This document shows, in pieces, positions 23,780 through 34,000 of a stretch of DNA of 64,000 nt (position 1 is the stretch's first letter; the number at the start of each line of letters is the position of its first letter). Where the stretch lies: contig OU015655.1 in the NCBI GenBank assembly GCA_907165275.2, forward strand, positions 3,484,501 to 3,548,500, given 5' to 3'. Both the position numbers and the translations under genes were made by a program. The DNA is from Zygaena filipendulae (taxonomy: Eukaryota > Arthropoda > Insecta > Lepidoptera > Zygaenidae). A model generated the notes under the pieces. The model had not been told where the DNA came from and did no database searches. It saw nothing but the letters and a program-made list of their open reading frames with translations.

Positions 23780-24040
23780 CACAACAAATTAACTATTTTC
23801 TATCTCAATGTTAACTAGACTTATGTCTAATTCGTCTGTGGTACTGATAAACGTAGTGATTACCTTCTCTCTGGTAGTGATTATTTGCTCAAGTCAGTTA
23901 TGCTCAGTGACATAGATAATACAATATATACGGGACCCCTACTTCTTTAGACATATGTCTAGTTAATTTGTGCCCAGTGACCCCTACTTCTTTAGACATA
24001 TGTCTAGTTTGTGGTCTAGTTAATTTGTGCCCCTACTCCC
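23780..24040 (+). promoter_or_regulatory. GlcAT-I upstream region with repeated short modules
   Basis: Contains AATTCGTCTGTGGT (23829-23842), a 26-bp module at 23849-23874 (core GTAGTGATTACCTTCTCTCT) and two exact copies of GTCTAGTTAATTTGTG (23957-23972, 24014-24029). A palindromic AGACATATGTCT precedes each of the two. The last copy ends about 95 bases before the GlcAT-I ATG. The same modules occur upstream of IWS1 and the reductase. Promoter function is inferred from position only. Confidence 0.45.
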
Positions 24041-24123
24041 TAGCAATCTACAAATTTTTTGGTGTAATAATTTGTATTTGGTGTAGGTACCTATTGACTT
24101 TAATAATTGAATCATGTAAAAAA

Positions 24124-27100
24124 ATGACACACATCCATATCTTTAAAAGAGCTTACGTTTTATTTTTAAGCGCTGCCATTGTGTTGTTATTTTGGAATAT
24201 AGGAATAATAAGGTAATAATTTTCATTTTTAGTGGCCGGTATCCTGTTTACACTTTTGCAGTAGCAAGAAGTTAAAATATATTTCACCAAATATCCCACC
24301 TATTAAAGTCTTTACATATTGTAGTCTCAGAAAACTCAGAAGACAGAACTAGATCACTGAATTTAGTTATTCAATAAAGCGCCGGAAGCGCCTCCCAAAA
24401 TAGATACCTATCTCTATCTCGTTTGAGGCAAAAAAGTTAATTTGAATATAAGTACCTGTGTGATGGTTCCTGGCCGGACCACGGTACGGAACAAAATTTT
24501 TACGCTGGCACAAATTCATTATTTTAATTGTGCCTATTTGTGCCACTAATGCCAGGAATTTGTGCCTTCTGGTTTTGGAGTTATGAGAGTACGATTGTGG
24601 TCGGGCTGGGAATCCTGGTTCCTGGCCCGACCACGGTACAGATGTTACGGAACCGAGTTTTTTCTTTTGCACAAATTCACTATTTTAATTGTGCCAATTA
24701 GTGCCACCAATCCCAGGAATGTGTGCCTTACCCCTTGGCCCAGCTATCAGTAACTACCCAACTAGAGCACGACTGCGGGGGGGGGGGGGGGGGCAGTAGG
24801 TGCATGCACATATTTTGTACGTCAGGGTTGCTTATTCTTTTTTTGAATTAAGTTACCTACTATTAAATAAAAACTTAACTCTTACATAGTATTTATACTA
24901 TGTATAAATTTAAACCTTAATAAAACTGTATCTATAAGTACCATAAGTTATATTTAAAAGTAACAAGCTGTTCCTCGCGGTTTCACTCGCGTGACTTTAA
25001 GAACTCCCCGGGTAGGTACTATGCACATATTGAGATAAAAACTATATTTATACATAGTATAAATACTATGTAAGAGTTAAGTTTTTATTTAATAGTAGGT
25101 AACTTAATTCAAAAAAAGAATAAGCAACCCTGACGTACAAAATATGTGCATGCACCTACTGCCCCCCCCCCCCCCCCCCCCGCAGTCGTGCTCTAGTTGG
25201 GTAGTTACTGATAGCTGTGGCCAACTTCGTATGTTGTCTACCATTTGTTTTGGCCGCTGCCGCCGCCGCCACCGCCGCCGCCGAGACTGTGGCCAAGGGG
25301 TAAGGCACACATTCCTGGGATTGGTGGCACTAATTGGCACAATTAAAATAGTGAATTTGTGCAAAAGAAAAAACTCGGTTCCGTAACATCTGTACCGTGG
25401 TCGGGCCAGGAACCAGAATTCCCAGCCCGACCACAATCGTACTCTCATAACTCCAAAACCAGAAGGCACAAATTCCTGGCATTAGTGGCACAAATAGGCA
25501 CAATTAAAATAATGAATTTGTGCCAGCGTAAAAATTTTGTTCCGTACCGTGGTCCGGCCAGGAACCATCACACTAAGTACCTACCTACCTACCATAAATT
25601 TGAACTGAGAATTAGACTTAAAAATAGAAAATCTGTAATAAAAGTGTAGAATCCACAATTCTGTACATTGAATATTTTTTTAAAAATTGACAGGGTGATA
25701 AAAGAAGAGTTACCAACCACAAAATTTATTTTCTGTCGTCTGTTCGCAATAATCTCCGAATCTACTGAACCAATTGTCATGCGGTTTTCACAGGTAGATA
25801 AAGCTTACCCTGGAGCTACATAATATAGGCTTTGTTTTATTTAAATTGGATGTCGGGAAAAAGTTGTTAAATAAAAATAATTCATGCAGGTGAAACCGCA
25901 GGGCACAACTTAAGCATTTATAAAACTGCAGGTGTTAGTGCATAAATTTATGTTGTCATCACTTTTGGTATCTTATATCCATTCATAAGAATGAAAGGGT
26001 AAATTATGTAAAGTTACAATTGATATTGATAATGTCAATGTTCAAATAATTTCACCATCACAATATAAATAACAGGAATACTTTATTAATAATTTTTTAT
26101 TCCATGAGTACTGTAAAGAACAATACTCACATATTGAAAATCTTTATTACATTATGATATTATCAATTATCTTCTACAGCAATCTATAAGTGAAGTGTAA
26201 TATTTTTTAATAGATTTAAAAAGTTAAATATAAGTACTAATTTCAGAACTCCAATAACTCCAATTCCTATTAATGTGAAGAATAAAGTGTGTAATATGTC
26301 ATTTACTGATGTACGAACAAATGTAGTTAATGACAATGATTTAAAAATGATATATTACATAACACCAACATATCCACGGCCTGAGCAAGCGCCTGAATTG
26401 ACACGGTTGGCGCACACACTCATGCATGTACCGAGAATACATTGGGTCGTTGCAGATGATCAGGCTGTATGCTCTGAAGTAGTATTGAACATTCTTAAGT
26501 AAGTAAATGACATCACAAGGCACTCAAATAAACTTTGAAGCTAGTAACTTCAGAACTAATTACATGAATAATTTTGTATTAAGAAACAAAGTTTAAACAT
26601 TATGTATAATATTTTTCTTTTAAATATTCTAGACGTTCTGGCCTTCCATTCACACACTTATCTTCTCCTAAGCCATATATTTATAAGACCCAAAACTTCC
26701 CTCGTGGTGTGGCCAACCGATGTGCAGCTATATCCTGGATCAGACAACATGTGCACACTGGCATACTTTATTTTGGCGATGATGACAATACAGTAGATTT
26801 ACAGTTGTTTGATGAAATACGAATTACAAAGAAAGTCTCAATGTTTCCTGTGGGTCTTATTGGCGACTTTGGTGTTTCATCACCTCTGGTCAATAGTAAA
26901 AAGGTAAGTTTTTCATCTACACTAATGTTAAGTTTGTACGAGTTTGCTGAACCAATACTTGAACATATTATGTTTCTTTCATAGAAAGCTATGTTATCTG
27001 TGAGTGATATAATATAAAATACTCTTTATCACAAAACAAGGAGTTCCCATGGGAATATCGAAATTCACTTATAGGAAGCTAGTGTTAATGAGTGATATAG

Positions 27101-27566
27101 GGTACTTGTTACCCAGATTTCCAAAAAAAAAATTGTAAATATATATTGCTTGTTGTTAAAGGTGACAGGATTTTTCGATTCCTGGCCGGGATCCAGAACA
27201 TTTGCGGTGGACATGGCCGGTTTTGCTGTCAACATAGAATATTTGAAGCCCACCGCAACAATGCCATTCATAGCTGGCTATGAAGAGGATGAGTTTCTAC
27301 AGAGCTTAGGTTTGAAAATCGAAGACATAGAACCATTCGCCTCCAACTGTACCAAAGTGCTTGTGTGGCACACGAAAGCTGCAAAATACAAGAGGCCCAC
27401 ACTAAAAATTGACGTGAATAAACAAGACGACATAATAACCTACGAAAATTTTATTAGTCTGCTGAAAGAAACTGAAAGACTTGGTATGGTAAGATTAGAT
27501 TCTAACTTCGGTAAAAAACCCTTTGTGACTCGTAATCGGAGAATATATTATTATGACAAGAAATAA
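24124..27566 (+). CDS. GlcAT-I: Galactosylgalactosylxylosylprotein 3-beta-glucuronosyltransferase (GlcAT-I, GT43)
   Basis: Four exons join in phase: 24124-24212, 26247-26498, 26633-26903 and 27162-27566, giving 338 residues. All introns are GT-AG, three of the donors GTAAGT-like. Exon 1 encodes a short basic cytoplasmic end and a type II signal anchor (about residues 9-28), as expected for a Golgi enzyme. The GT43 domain follows: YYITPTYPRPEQ near residue 50, the DxD-type metal/UDP site YFGDDDNT (Asp163-165), FPVGL, then FAVDMAGFAVN (218-228). An acidic loop (EEDE, 245-248) probably includes the catalytic Glu, and NCTKVLVWH (266-274) follows. The enzyme adds the terminal GlcA of the GlcA-Gal-Gal-Xyl linker on which heparan and chondroitin sulfate are built. 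The short stem and NCTxVLVWHT motif favour GlcAT-I over GlcAT-P/S. The tail after VWHT is about 60 residues, longer and more basic than usual. A MITE with AATAAA lies 93 bp after the stop. Confidence 0.93.
24458..25572. repeat. Large near-perfect inverted repeat with poly-G/poly-C tracts
   Basis: The left arm (24458-24908) and right arm (25048-25572) are reverse complements with very few differences. The right arm carries an additional block of about 75 bp including a GCC-rich run (25250-25283). Each arm holds a homopolymer: 17 G at 24777-24793 and 20 C at 25162-25181. The outer parts of each arm contain repeated TGTGCC and CCAGGAAT segments and two partial copies of GGTTCCTGGCC. The spacer (24909-25047) contains a Helitron 3'-end fragment. 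Lies entirely in GlcAT-I intron 1. The open frames across it are fortuitous. Confidence 0.9.
25622..25915 (+). mobile_element. Helitron-like element, GAATCC(G/A)CGATTCTG subfamily
   Basis: Third copy of the subfamily, in GlcAT-I intron 1. The 3' hairpin is decayed (GTGAAACCGCAGGGCACAAC). 25916-26246 is AT-rich intron with nothing else seen. Confidence 0.65.
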
Positions 27567-27658
27567 TCACTTTCACAGACAAAAGGGTATGAGCTAAGCT
27601 CACAGTGAACGGCGTACTATCTGCCGGCTTACACTAACTTGTTAATATTTAACACTTA

Positions 27659-27895
27659 CCGCCGCACTCAGAGTCGACTTTAATGATTACTTAGTTAAGT
27701 ATAGATTTTTAAAACAAAACTGCCGCAATCAGACAAGTTTAATAAATTAATGTTAATTGGCATTTAACTAATTAAGTTACATCTCATTAAATGCCAATAA
27801 ACATTAATTTACTGAAAGTCTCTGATTGCGGCAGTTTTGTTTTAAAAATCTATACTTAACTAAGTAATCATTAAAGTCGACTCTGAGTGCGGCGG
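27659..27895. mobile_element. Palindromic foldback MITE, copy c
   Basis: Starts CCGCCGCACTCAGAGTCGAC and ends with its perfect reverse complement. Flanked by TTA on both sides. It lies 93 bp after the GlcAT-I stop and contains AATAAA (near 27740 and 27793), so it may supply the polyadenylation signal of that gene. Confidence 0.9.
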
Positions 27896-27939
27896 TTAAC
27901 TGATTGTTCGCAGTGGGCCACAAACTGTGACATTAAAGT

Positions 27940-28249
27940 GTGCTCCCTCACCAGGAGCATTGAGTGTAATGTAACGATACAGATTTGAGCATTACATCAG
28001 TGCATTACAAAACGAGTATACATCAGTGAAAGAGGAGAACCGAGCATTACAATGCGCACCTTTTAATGATAAAATGTGTAATATATTGATACAACTTGTA
28101 ACATCAATGCGCTCCACTTAATGGAATCAAATGTATATGTTACATTACAAGCGAATGCTCGTCAGTCAGGGAGGTAGTATTGTAATGTAATGCTCAAAGT
28201 CGAATGTATAATGATACATTAGACGCGAATGCTCGCAGTGAGGGAGCAC
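27940..28249. mobile_element. MITE with GTGCTCCCTCAC terminal inverted repeats
   Basis: GTGCTCCCTCAC at the left and GTGAGGGAGCAC at the right are perfect inverted repeats. Inside, GAGCATT and its complement recur many times (GAGCATTACA, GAATGCTCG). 310 bp, no ORF. The target duplication is not clear, so the superfamily is not assigned. Confidence 0.75.
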
Positions 28250-28772
28250 CTTCATATAAACACGACCTAACTGTTCATATGCTAAATTAATGTGGGTGAA
28301 ACTGCGGGAGATAACTAGTAGCTTGTTTTTTCTAAAATTAGAGATTAATAATTTATAAAGAAATTAATAAGAAAATTAAAAAAAAAAATAAGTCTGTGAA
28401 ACGATCTCACTACTTCTAGCAGCTAGCTTGCAATTACGATTAATACTTGTTTTTTTTTTTTTTTTTTTTTGGGTCACCAAACAATTGCACACAAAATATT
28501 ACCTTAATGCTAGCTTACAAAATAATTATAATTCTATATGCAACCAGCACCGGTAACCACCGATTATAATGTAATATTTGAATTTTTTGTGTGATAATAA
28601 GTGGAAAGTTTATGGCAATTTATGAACAAATTGCCATATCTGTTAATTATTTCATAAGACTTAAAAAATAATTCTAGAGTATATATTATTATAATAGAAA
28701 ACAAAAGCACATTTCAATTGACGTCCAGCTATTTTATTGAGTTAGTTATGAAAGTTAACATAGGTAATAACA
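28250..28772. other. Helitron end fragment, poly-T and AT-rich spacer
   Basis: GTGGGTGAAACTGCGGGAGA at about 28290 is a decayed Helitron 3' end followed by ACTAGTAG. A run of about 22 T lies at 28449-28470. Nothing else recognised. Confidence 0.5.
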
Positions 28773-29038
28773 TGTAATTAACAATACAACTCGAGTCATA
28801 ATAGTAAACAAATAGGCTATTTGACGATTTTTTTTTTTGTTTTTAGTTCGTCTTGTAGATTCATAAAAAATATTAGACACGTATTTTTTATTTTTTTACG
28901 TAAGCAAAAAATCATCGGAGATACGTTGAGTCGAAATGTTGCTTGAAGTCACAAGCAGGCGCAATTTTTACCTATTAGAAAAAAAAAGTAGTCAAATAGC
29001 CTATTTGTTTACTATTATGACTCGAGTTGTTAATTACA
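28773..29038. mobile_element. MITE with about 50-bp terminal inverted repeats
   Basis: The left end (TGTAATTAACAA, then ACTCGAGTCATAATAGTAAA and CAAATAGGCTATTTGAC) is repeated as a reverse complement at 28990-29038, with one 5-base insertion in the left arm. The core is a shortened version of the TTAGTCCGT/ACGGACTAA family. A long, recent-looking inverted repeat of 266 bp. Confidence 0.8.
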
Positions 29039-29289
29039 GGATAGAATTATAAATTATATACTAGTTAATGTAGATAGATAGTTCTCAAAAGTAATAAGAA
29101 CCAAAAATTAATCATTAGGCCCATTCCTGATAATGCGGGATAGATGCAGTTTTTCTCGATTCCCTCAGTGCATACCTATTCGAGTGGTGAGATTTCAATG
29201 GAAAATGCCTGTATTTCAAATTTTCTATGAGCTCCGCTTACGCTCTGTCCGCACACGTATATTATTAGCAGATATGTCGTAGAGGACTA

Positions 29290-29520
29290 GCTTTACCCTT
29301 TCACCGCCATCCCCGTAATATCACGATCTACGAAAGACGTGCTCCTGGGGCCAGAAACGTAATGTTACTTTACTAAAAAACCACTGCACTGACTTTTAAT
29401 TACATGAAATGTTAGATACGAGTATTAAGCATTCCCAACACGAGAAATCATGCCTAAAGCTAGTCTGGAGGTAATGGCCACGTTTTTGTAGACTTAAATT
29501 TTTAATGCCAGCCGTTAATT
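29290..29520. repeat. Dispersed repeat, partner at 56790-57060
   Basis: CCTTTCACCGCCATCCC, ACCACTGCACTGACTTTTA-like, GAGAAATCATGCCTAAAGC and GTCTGGAGGT occur in the same order in both copies (same strand). No ORF. The remaining DNA at 29520-31030 shows only AT-rich sequence with no supportable gene. Confidence 0.65.
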
Positions 29521-31034
29521 TCCTTTCGGCTGATCAAACTAGTTGGTTGCGACCACAAACTACTTAGAGATACTACGTTGCGACAGATATTATATAAGGT
29601 GCCTGGTAATTAGTACTTAATTTTAAATTTTACTATACCGAAGAATACCGATGCCGATTCACAGATTACGATTTGTTATGGAGTACATAATAGATATATT
29701 TTGGTGTAAATTATATTTATTTTTAAATGTATAATTTGTATCACTTAGAATATCGGCAACAGAATGTGATAAAACTTTAGACTAAATAGAAGATAGGTAA
29801 GTTAGAGTTTAATTTTGTTATGTTTTGATTTAATTTTGTTGTATTCAAAGTTTTAAGGGGGAAACGAATTTTTTTCGTATTAATTATACCATTGCATTTT
29901 AAAGATGCTGATGATCCTTGATGTTCTGACTGCCAAGTATATTAAAAAGTGATTTGTTTTTGTAATCAATGATTTAATCAACTTGATTATGCTGAAAAAA
30001 ATGGTTTACTATTCTATTAGCTGGACTAGAATAATATTTATTATTTTCTTGTGATACTAATTTTAGGCAAATATAAAAACAGATAAGTATATGATACTTA
30101 TTGTTAGTGCTTTTTTAATTCAAAAAGCTGAACTGAATAGAGATAGGTATTTCCCACTGGGTGTTGGCTGAGAAGTGAGAACGTAGTTTATTTTAAACTT
30201 TCCTTTACAATGATGCACCGTCAAGCTGGTCGTAAAACCTTTGGTAAAACCATACGATAACCAAACGAACGCACTGATAATATTATTTTTGGTTGATCGT
30301 TATAGTCCAGGTACTAAAGACAATTGTTTTTTTCTTCTTCCCTCTTTATTGTGTATTTCGCACGCATACAGCCAGCATCAAATTGCACGGACTGTTTTTA
30401 GCACTCCCGTCGTAAGGTTTATATAAATCCACAGTTTATGCACTGGACTCATCCTAATTTTGTTTCGGTGCTCTTGGCGGACACCAAAGGAATCAGTTTG
30501 AGATATCATTATATTGTAATGTGACATCAAAAACAGCGCCACTGACTGTTCAAAACGGGACCGTAATACAGAAAACCAATTCAATAAAAAAATAATAATC
30601 AAATCCGTGCGTCGAAGGCCTTCGGTTTCCGTCAAGAACTCTCCGTTATAATATCACGTATTGTTAGATAACCTAAGTACCTAGTTGGGGTAAATATAAG
30701 TCATTGAAATAAATCTACATAGTAAATTATTGTCTTTTTGTTTTAATATAAAAAGAGGTAACAAATCGATGGTATAAATATGTATATAGCACCAGTATTT
30801 TTAAAGGAATGTTTCTATTATCTTATATTTACAGTAAAATGCATTCAATCGTTATATCTACTTGAGAGACATATGTATTACTTATAAATAGAATATACTG
30901 ATTACAAAACAATAACAATTTCTATTTAATTAAAGTCGTAGTTATTATAATAAAGTACATTATTTAAGTACTTTGCATTAAAAGTTACCTCTACTCAAGA
31001 GATTTGCATATTTACCAATAATTATTAATTATTA

Positions 31035-31040
31035 TTTATT
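31035..31040 (-). terminator. Polyadenylation signal candidate for the aldo-keto reductase
   Basis: AATAAA on the minus strand lies about 30 bases after the reductase stop codon (31070). It is a plausible but short 3' UTR. Other A/T-rich variants lie nearby, so this is tentative. Confidence 0.4.
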
Positions 31041-31069
31041 ATTTAATTACACTAATAGTTATTGTAATA

Positions 31070-34000
31070 TCAATTATGTTGTTGTTTAAGTGCTTCGCTG
31101 AGTTCAGTTTTGTATGTAGGCAATTCTACATTGTCCCAGTTAAGTGTCACTTTGTCAAAAAATCTGAAATATAAATATGATTAGATAAAGGAAGCAACAT
31201 CCGGGCTCCGGCGACTGGCACCGGCAATCGGCATATTATTATCCATTCTAACCCAAAAAAGAACAAACTTCATAATTTCAATCTTTACTCTACTTGTAAT
31301 AGAGACATAAATTAGACATATAAATTATTATCTACACTAATTTTATAAAATGGTGAAGTTTGAACTTTGTAGGAAGTAATCTTTGGAACTACTGAACCGA
31401 TTTTAAAAATTCTTTTATTTATAGAAAGCTATTGTTCTAGAGTGACATAAGATACTTTTATCCCGGAATTCTCACGGGAACTCCGAAATCAGCGCGAGTG
31501 AAGCCGCGGGGTCTTGAGTACAGTAGATATAATCTTTATATGATCTTGGTTCAGACGACGCTTTAGTCTCTTCGTTTGGGAAAACGAGATGCTATAGTAA
31601 ACTTTAGAAATTCTTCGTGTTTAACGAATAAAGACATTTGTATCTTATTGTTTTATCAAAAAGTAATTGATTTTAAAGCGATGATAAATTGCATACAGTA
31701 ATACTCGATCCATGTTTAATAAATAATTAATTCTTGTACATACATGATCATAAAAGTCATATAAATTTTAGCTTAGTGTAAAATCAAGTAGATCCGTGTG
31801 TGTGTGAAAACCCATCATAACTATGCTATAGCCAAGAGTGAGATCCTCGAACATACCTGAATTGCACATCGTTCATCACTTTGGCCTCGTGTTCTGTGAG
31901 TCCGTTGTCCATCACTTCTATAATATCGTGGAGTTGCTCCGAGTTGAAGAAACCGCACAGATTGGTGTCTATGTCCGGCTGGTTCAGGGTGAACCACGTT
32001 GCCAGGCGAGCCAGTTCCACATTTTGTGCCTGACAGGTGGCACAAAAAAAAATTGTAACTGCGTAATACAAAGTAGTTATCTCGCGGCGCGTTTCCTCAT
32101 TCATAACGCTAATTTCGTGATTTTTTCACTTCTCCGTCCTTGTCACAGTAGGTCACATTTGTGAGACCTAGTGTGACGTTGCATTTTTGCAATTTTACAT
32201 CTATAAATTATTAAATTAAAACAGCAGTTCCGATAAAACAATTTAAACCTTCACTAAGAAAACAATTTAAACCTTATGCTCATGGAGATTTAATTTTTTC
32301 GTTAATAGAATATGTATGAAATTTTTAAATTTGACGTCACGAAACTTATGACCCCTCCCGCTCCTTGTGACACAACGTCACATTTTGTCGACCGCTCCCC
32401 CCACTTGACGTGTGACTTACTTTAGATGGTCGCCACCCGCGATGGCGTTACTCGGCATTCAGCAGCATGGTGAATGCAAACTTAACAAATTAATGTTATT
32501 AAGATTTCGAATCGGGAAATGGAAAAACAGTCTGACTGACTCCAAGACAGACGTCTTGGAGTCAGGGCCGGGATGTATAAGGTGTTACTGAGTATTATTT
32601 ACCTTGCAATAGTCTGAGGCTTTCTGGCAGATAGCTTTGATGTCGTCGCTGGCGGGGTGCCATGGCTGTGGACCTTTGTTGGTGAGAAGACCCATGCCAG
32701 TCGCTGCGGCGTTTATCACCCCAATGCCTTTGCTCTGAAATTATGTGACACCATTTTATGAGATCCACATAAAGACCCTTACAGAAAATATGGCGCCACT
32801 CGCTCTAATAAAAAACATATCTTCCAATAAAATATACATAATACTAGCTTTCGCCCGCGATTTCATCCGCGGTAATTCCGGAGTTCCCGCGGGAATTCCG
32901 GGATAAAAACTATCCTATCTTTTAAGTTTGACCATATTATAAATGATTACAAAATGTTATCAAAATCCGTTCAATAGTTTCGGAGTCCATCGCGGACAAA
33001 CAACGTGACACGTGATTTATATATTTTAAGATATTCAATTTGGAAAGAAATCGATAAGATCAAAAAATATGTAGATATGTTTTCTCAGTACAGTCTTTAC
33101 TGTACTAACCTAGAAAGAAAACCTAGTATACTATGTATAATAAAATAGTTCAGATGACATAACTACAATTTGGAATCTTAGAGTTCCATTATCCACCTTT
33201 CGGAGCTGATCTGGTGATGGAGCCAGGAGGTGTATAGTGGAACTTTTTGAATTTGGGTTCATATTAAAATTTTTGACGAGTCCAATAGATTGGGCTTGGC
33301 GGTCTGGTGACGGAACCATTTACTTACAAGAAAATATTGAAAAACACTTTTGTCAGTCATTGAACTTTATTACTATAGCTATAAGATTCAACGACTGTCA
33401 AAAGTTATTAAATATTTCTTATACTGACTGTACGTGTGAGACCACACACTATTTATCTAACGGCCGCACTCAGAGTCGACTTTAATGATTACTTAGTTAA
33501 GTATGGATTTTTAAAACAAAATTGCCGCAATCAGAGATGTTCAGTAAATTAATGTTAATTGGCACTTAATGAGATGTAACTTACCGCCGCACTCAGAGTC
33601 GACTTTAATGATTACTTAGTTAAGTATAGATTTTTAAAACAAAACTGCCGCAATCAGACTAGTTTAATAAATTAATGTTAATTAGCATTTAACTAATTAA
33701 GTTACATCTCATTAAATGCCAAATAACATTTATTTACTGAACGTCTCTGATTGCGGCAGTTTTGTTTTAAAAATCTATACTTAACTAAGTAATCATTAAA
33801 GTCGACTCTGAGTGCGGCGGTTAATTAGTTAAATGCCAGTTAACATTAATTTATTAAACTTGTCTGATTGCGGCAGTTTTGTTTTAAAAATCTATACTTA
33901 ACTAAGTAATCATTAAAGTCGACTCTGAGTGCGGCGGTTAGAATATCGTAATTAAACTTTTACAATTTAGACACGCCTGCGCTTGATACACAATTCGCAC

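Noticed and set aside
24367..25649. Several 60-120 codon ORFs with near-identical sequences on both strands
   Set aside because: They are translations of the two arms of one large inverted repeat, including homopolymer and GCC-rich tracts, with no domain.
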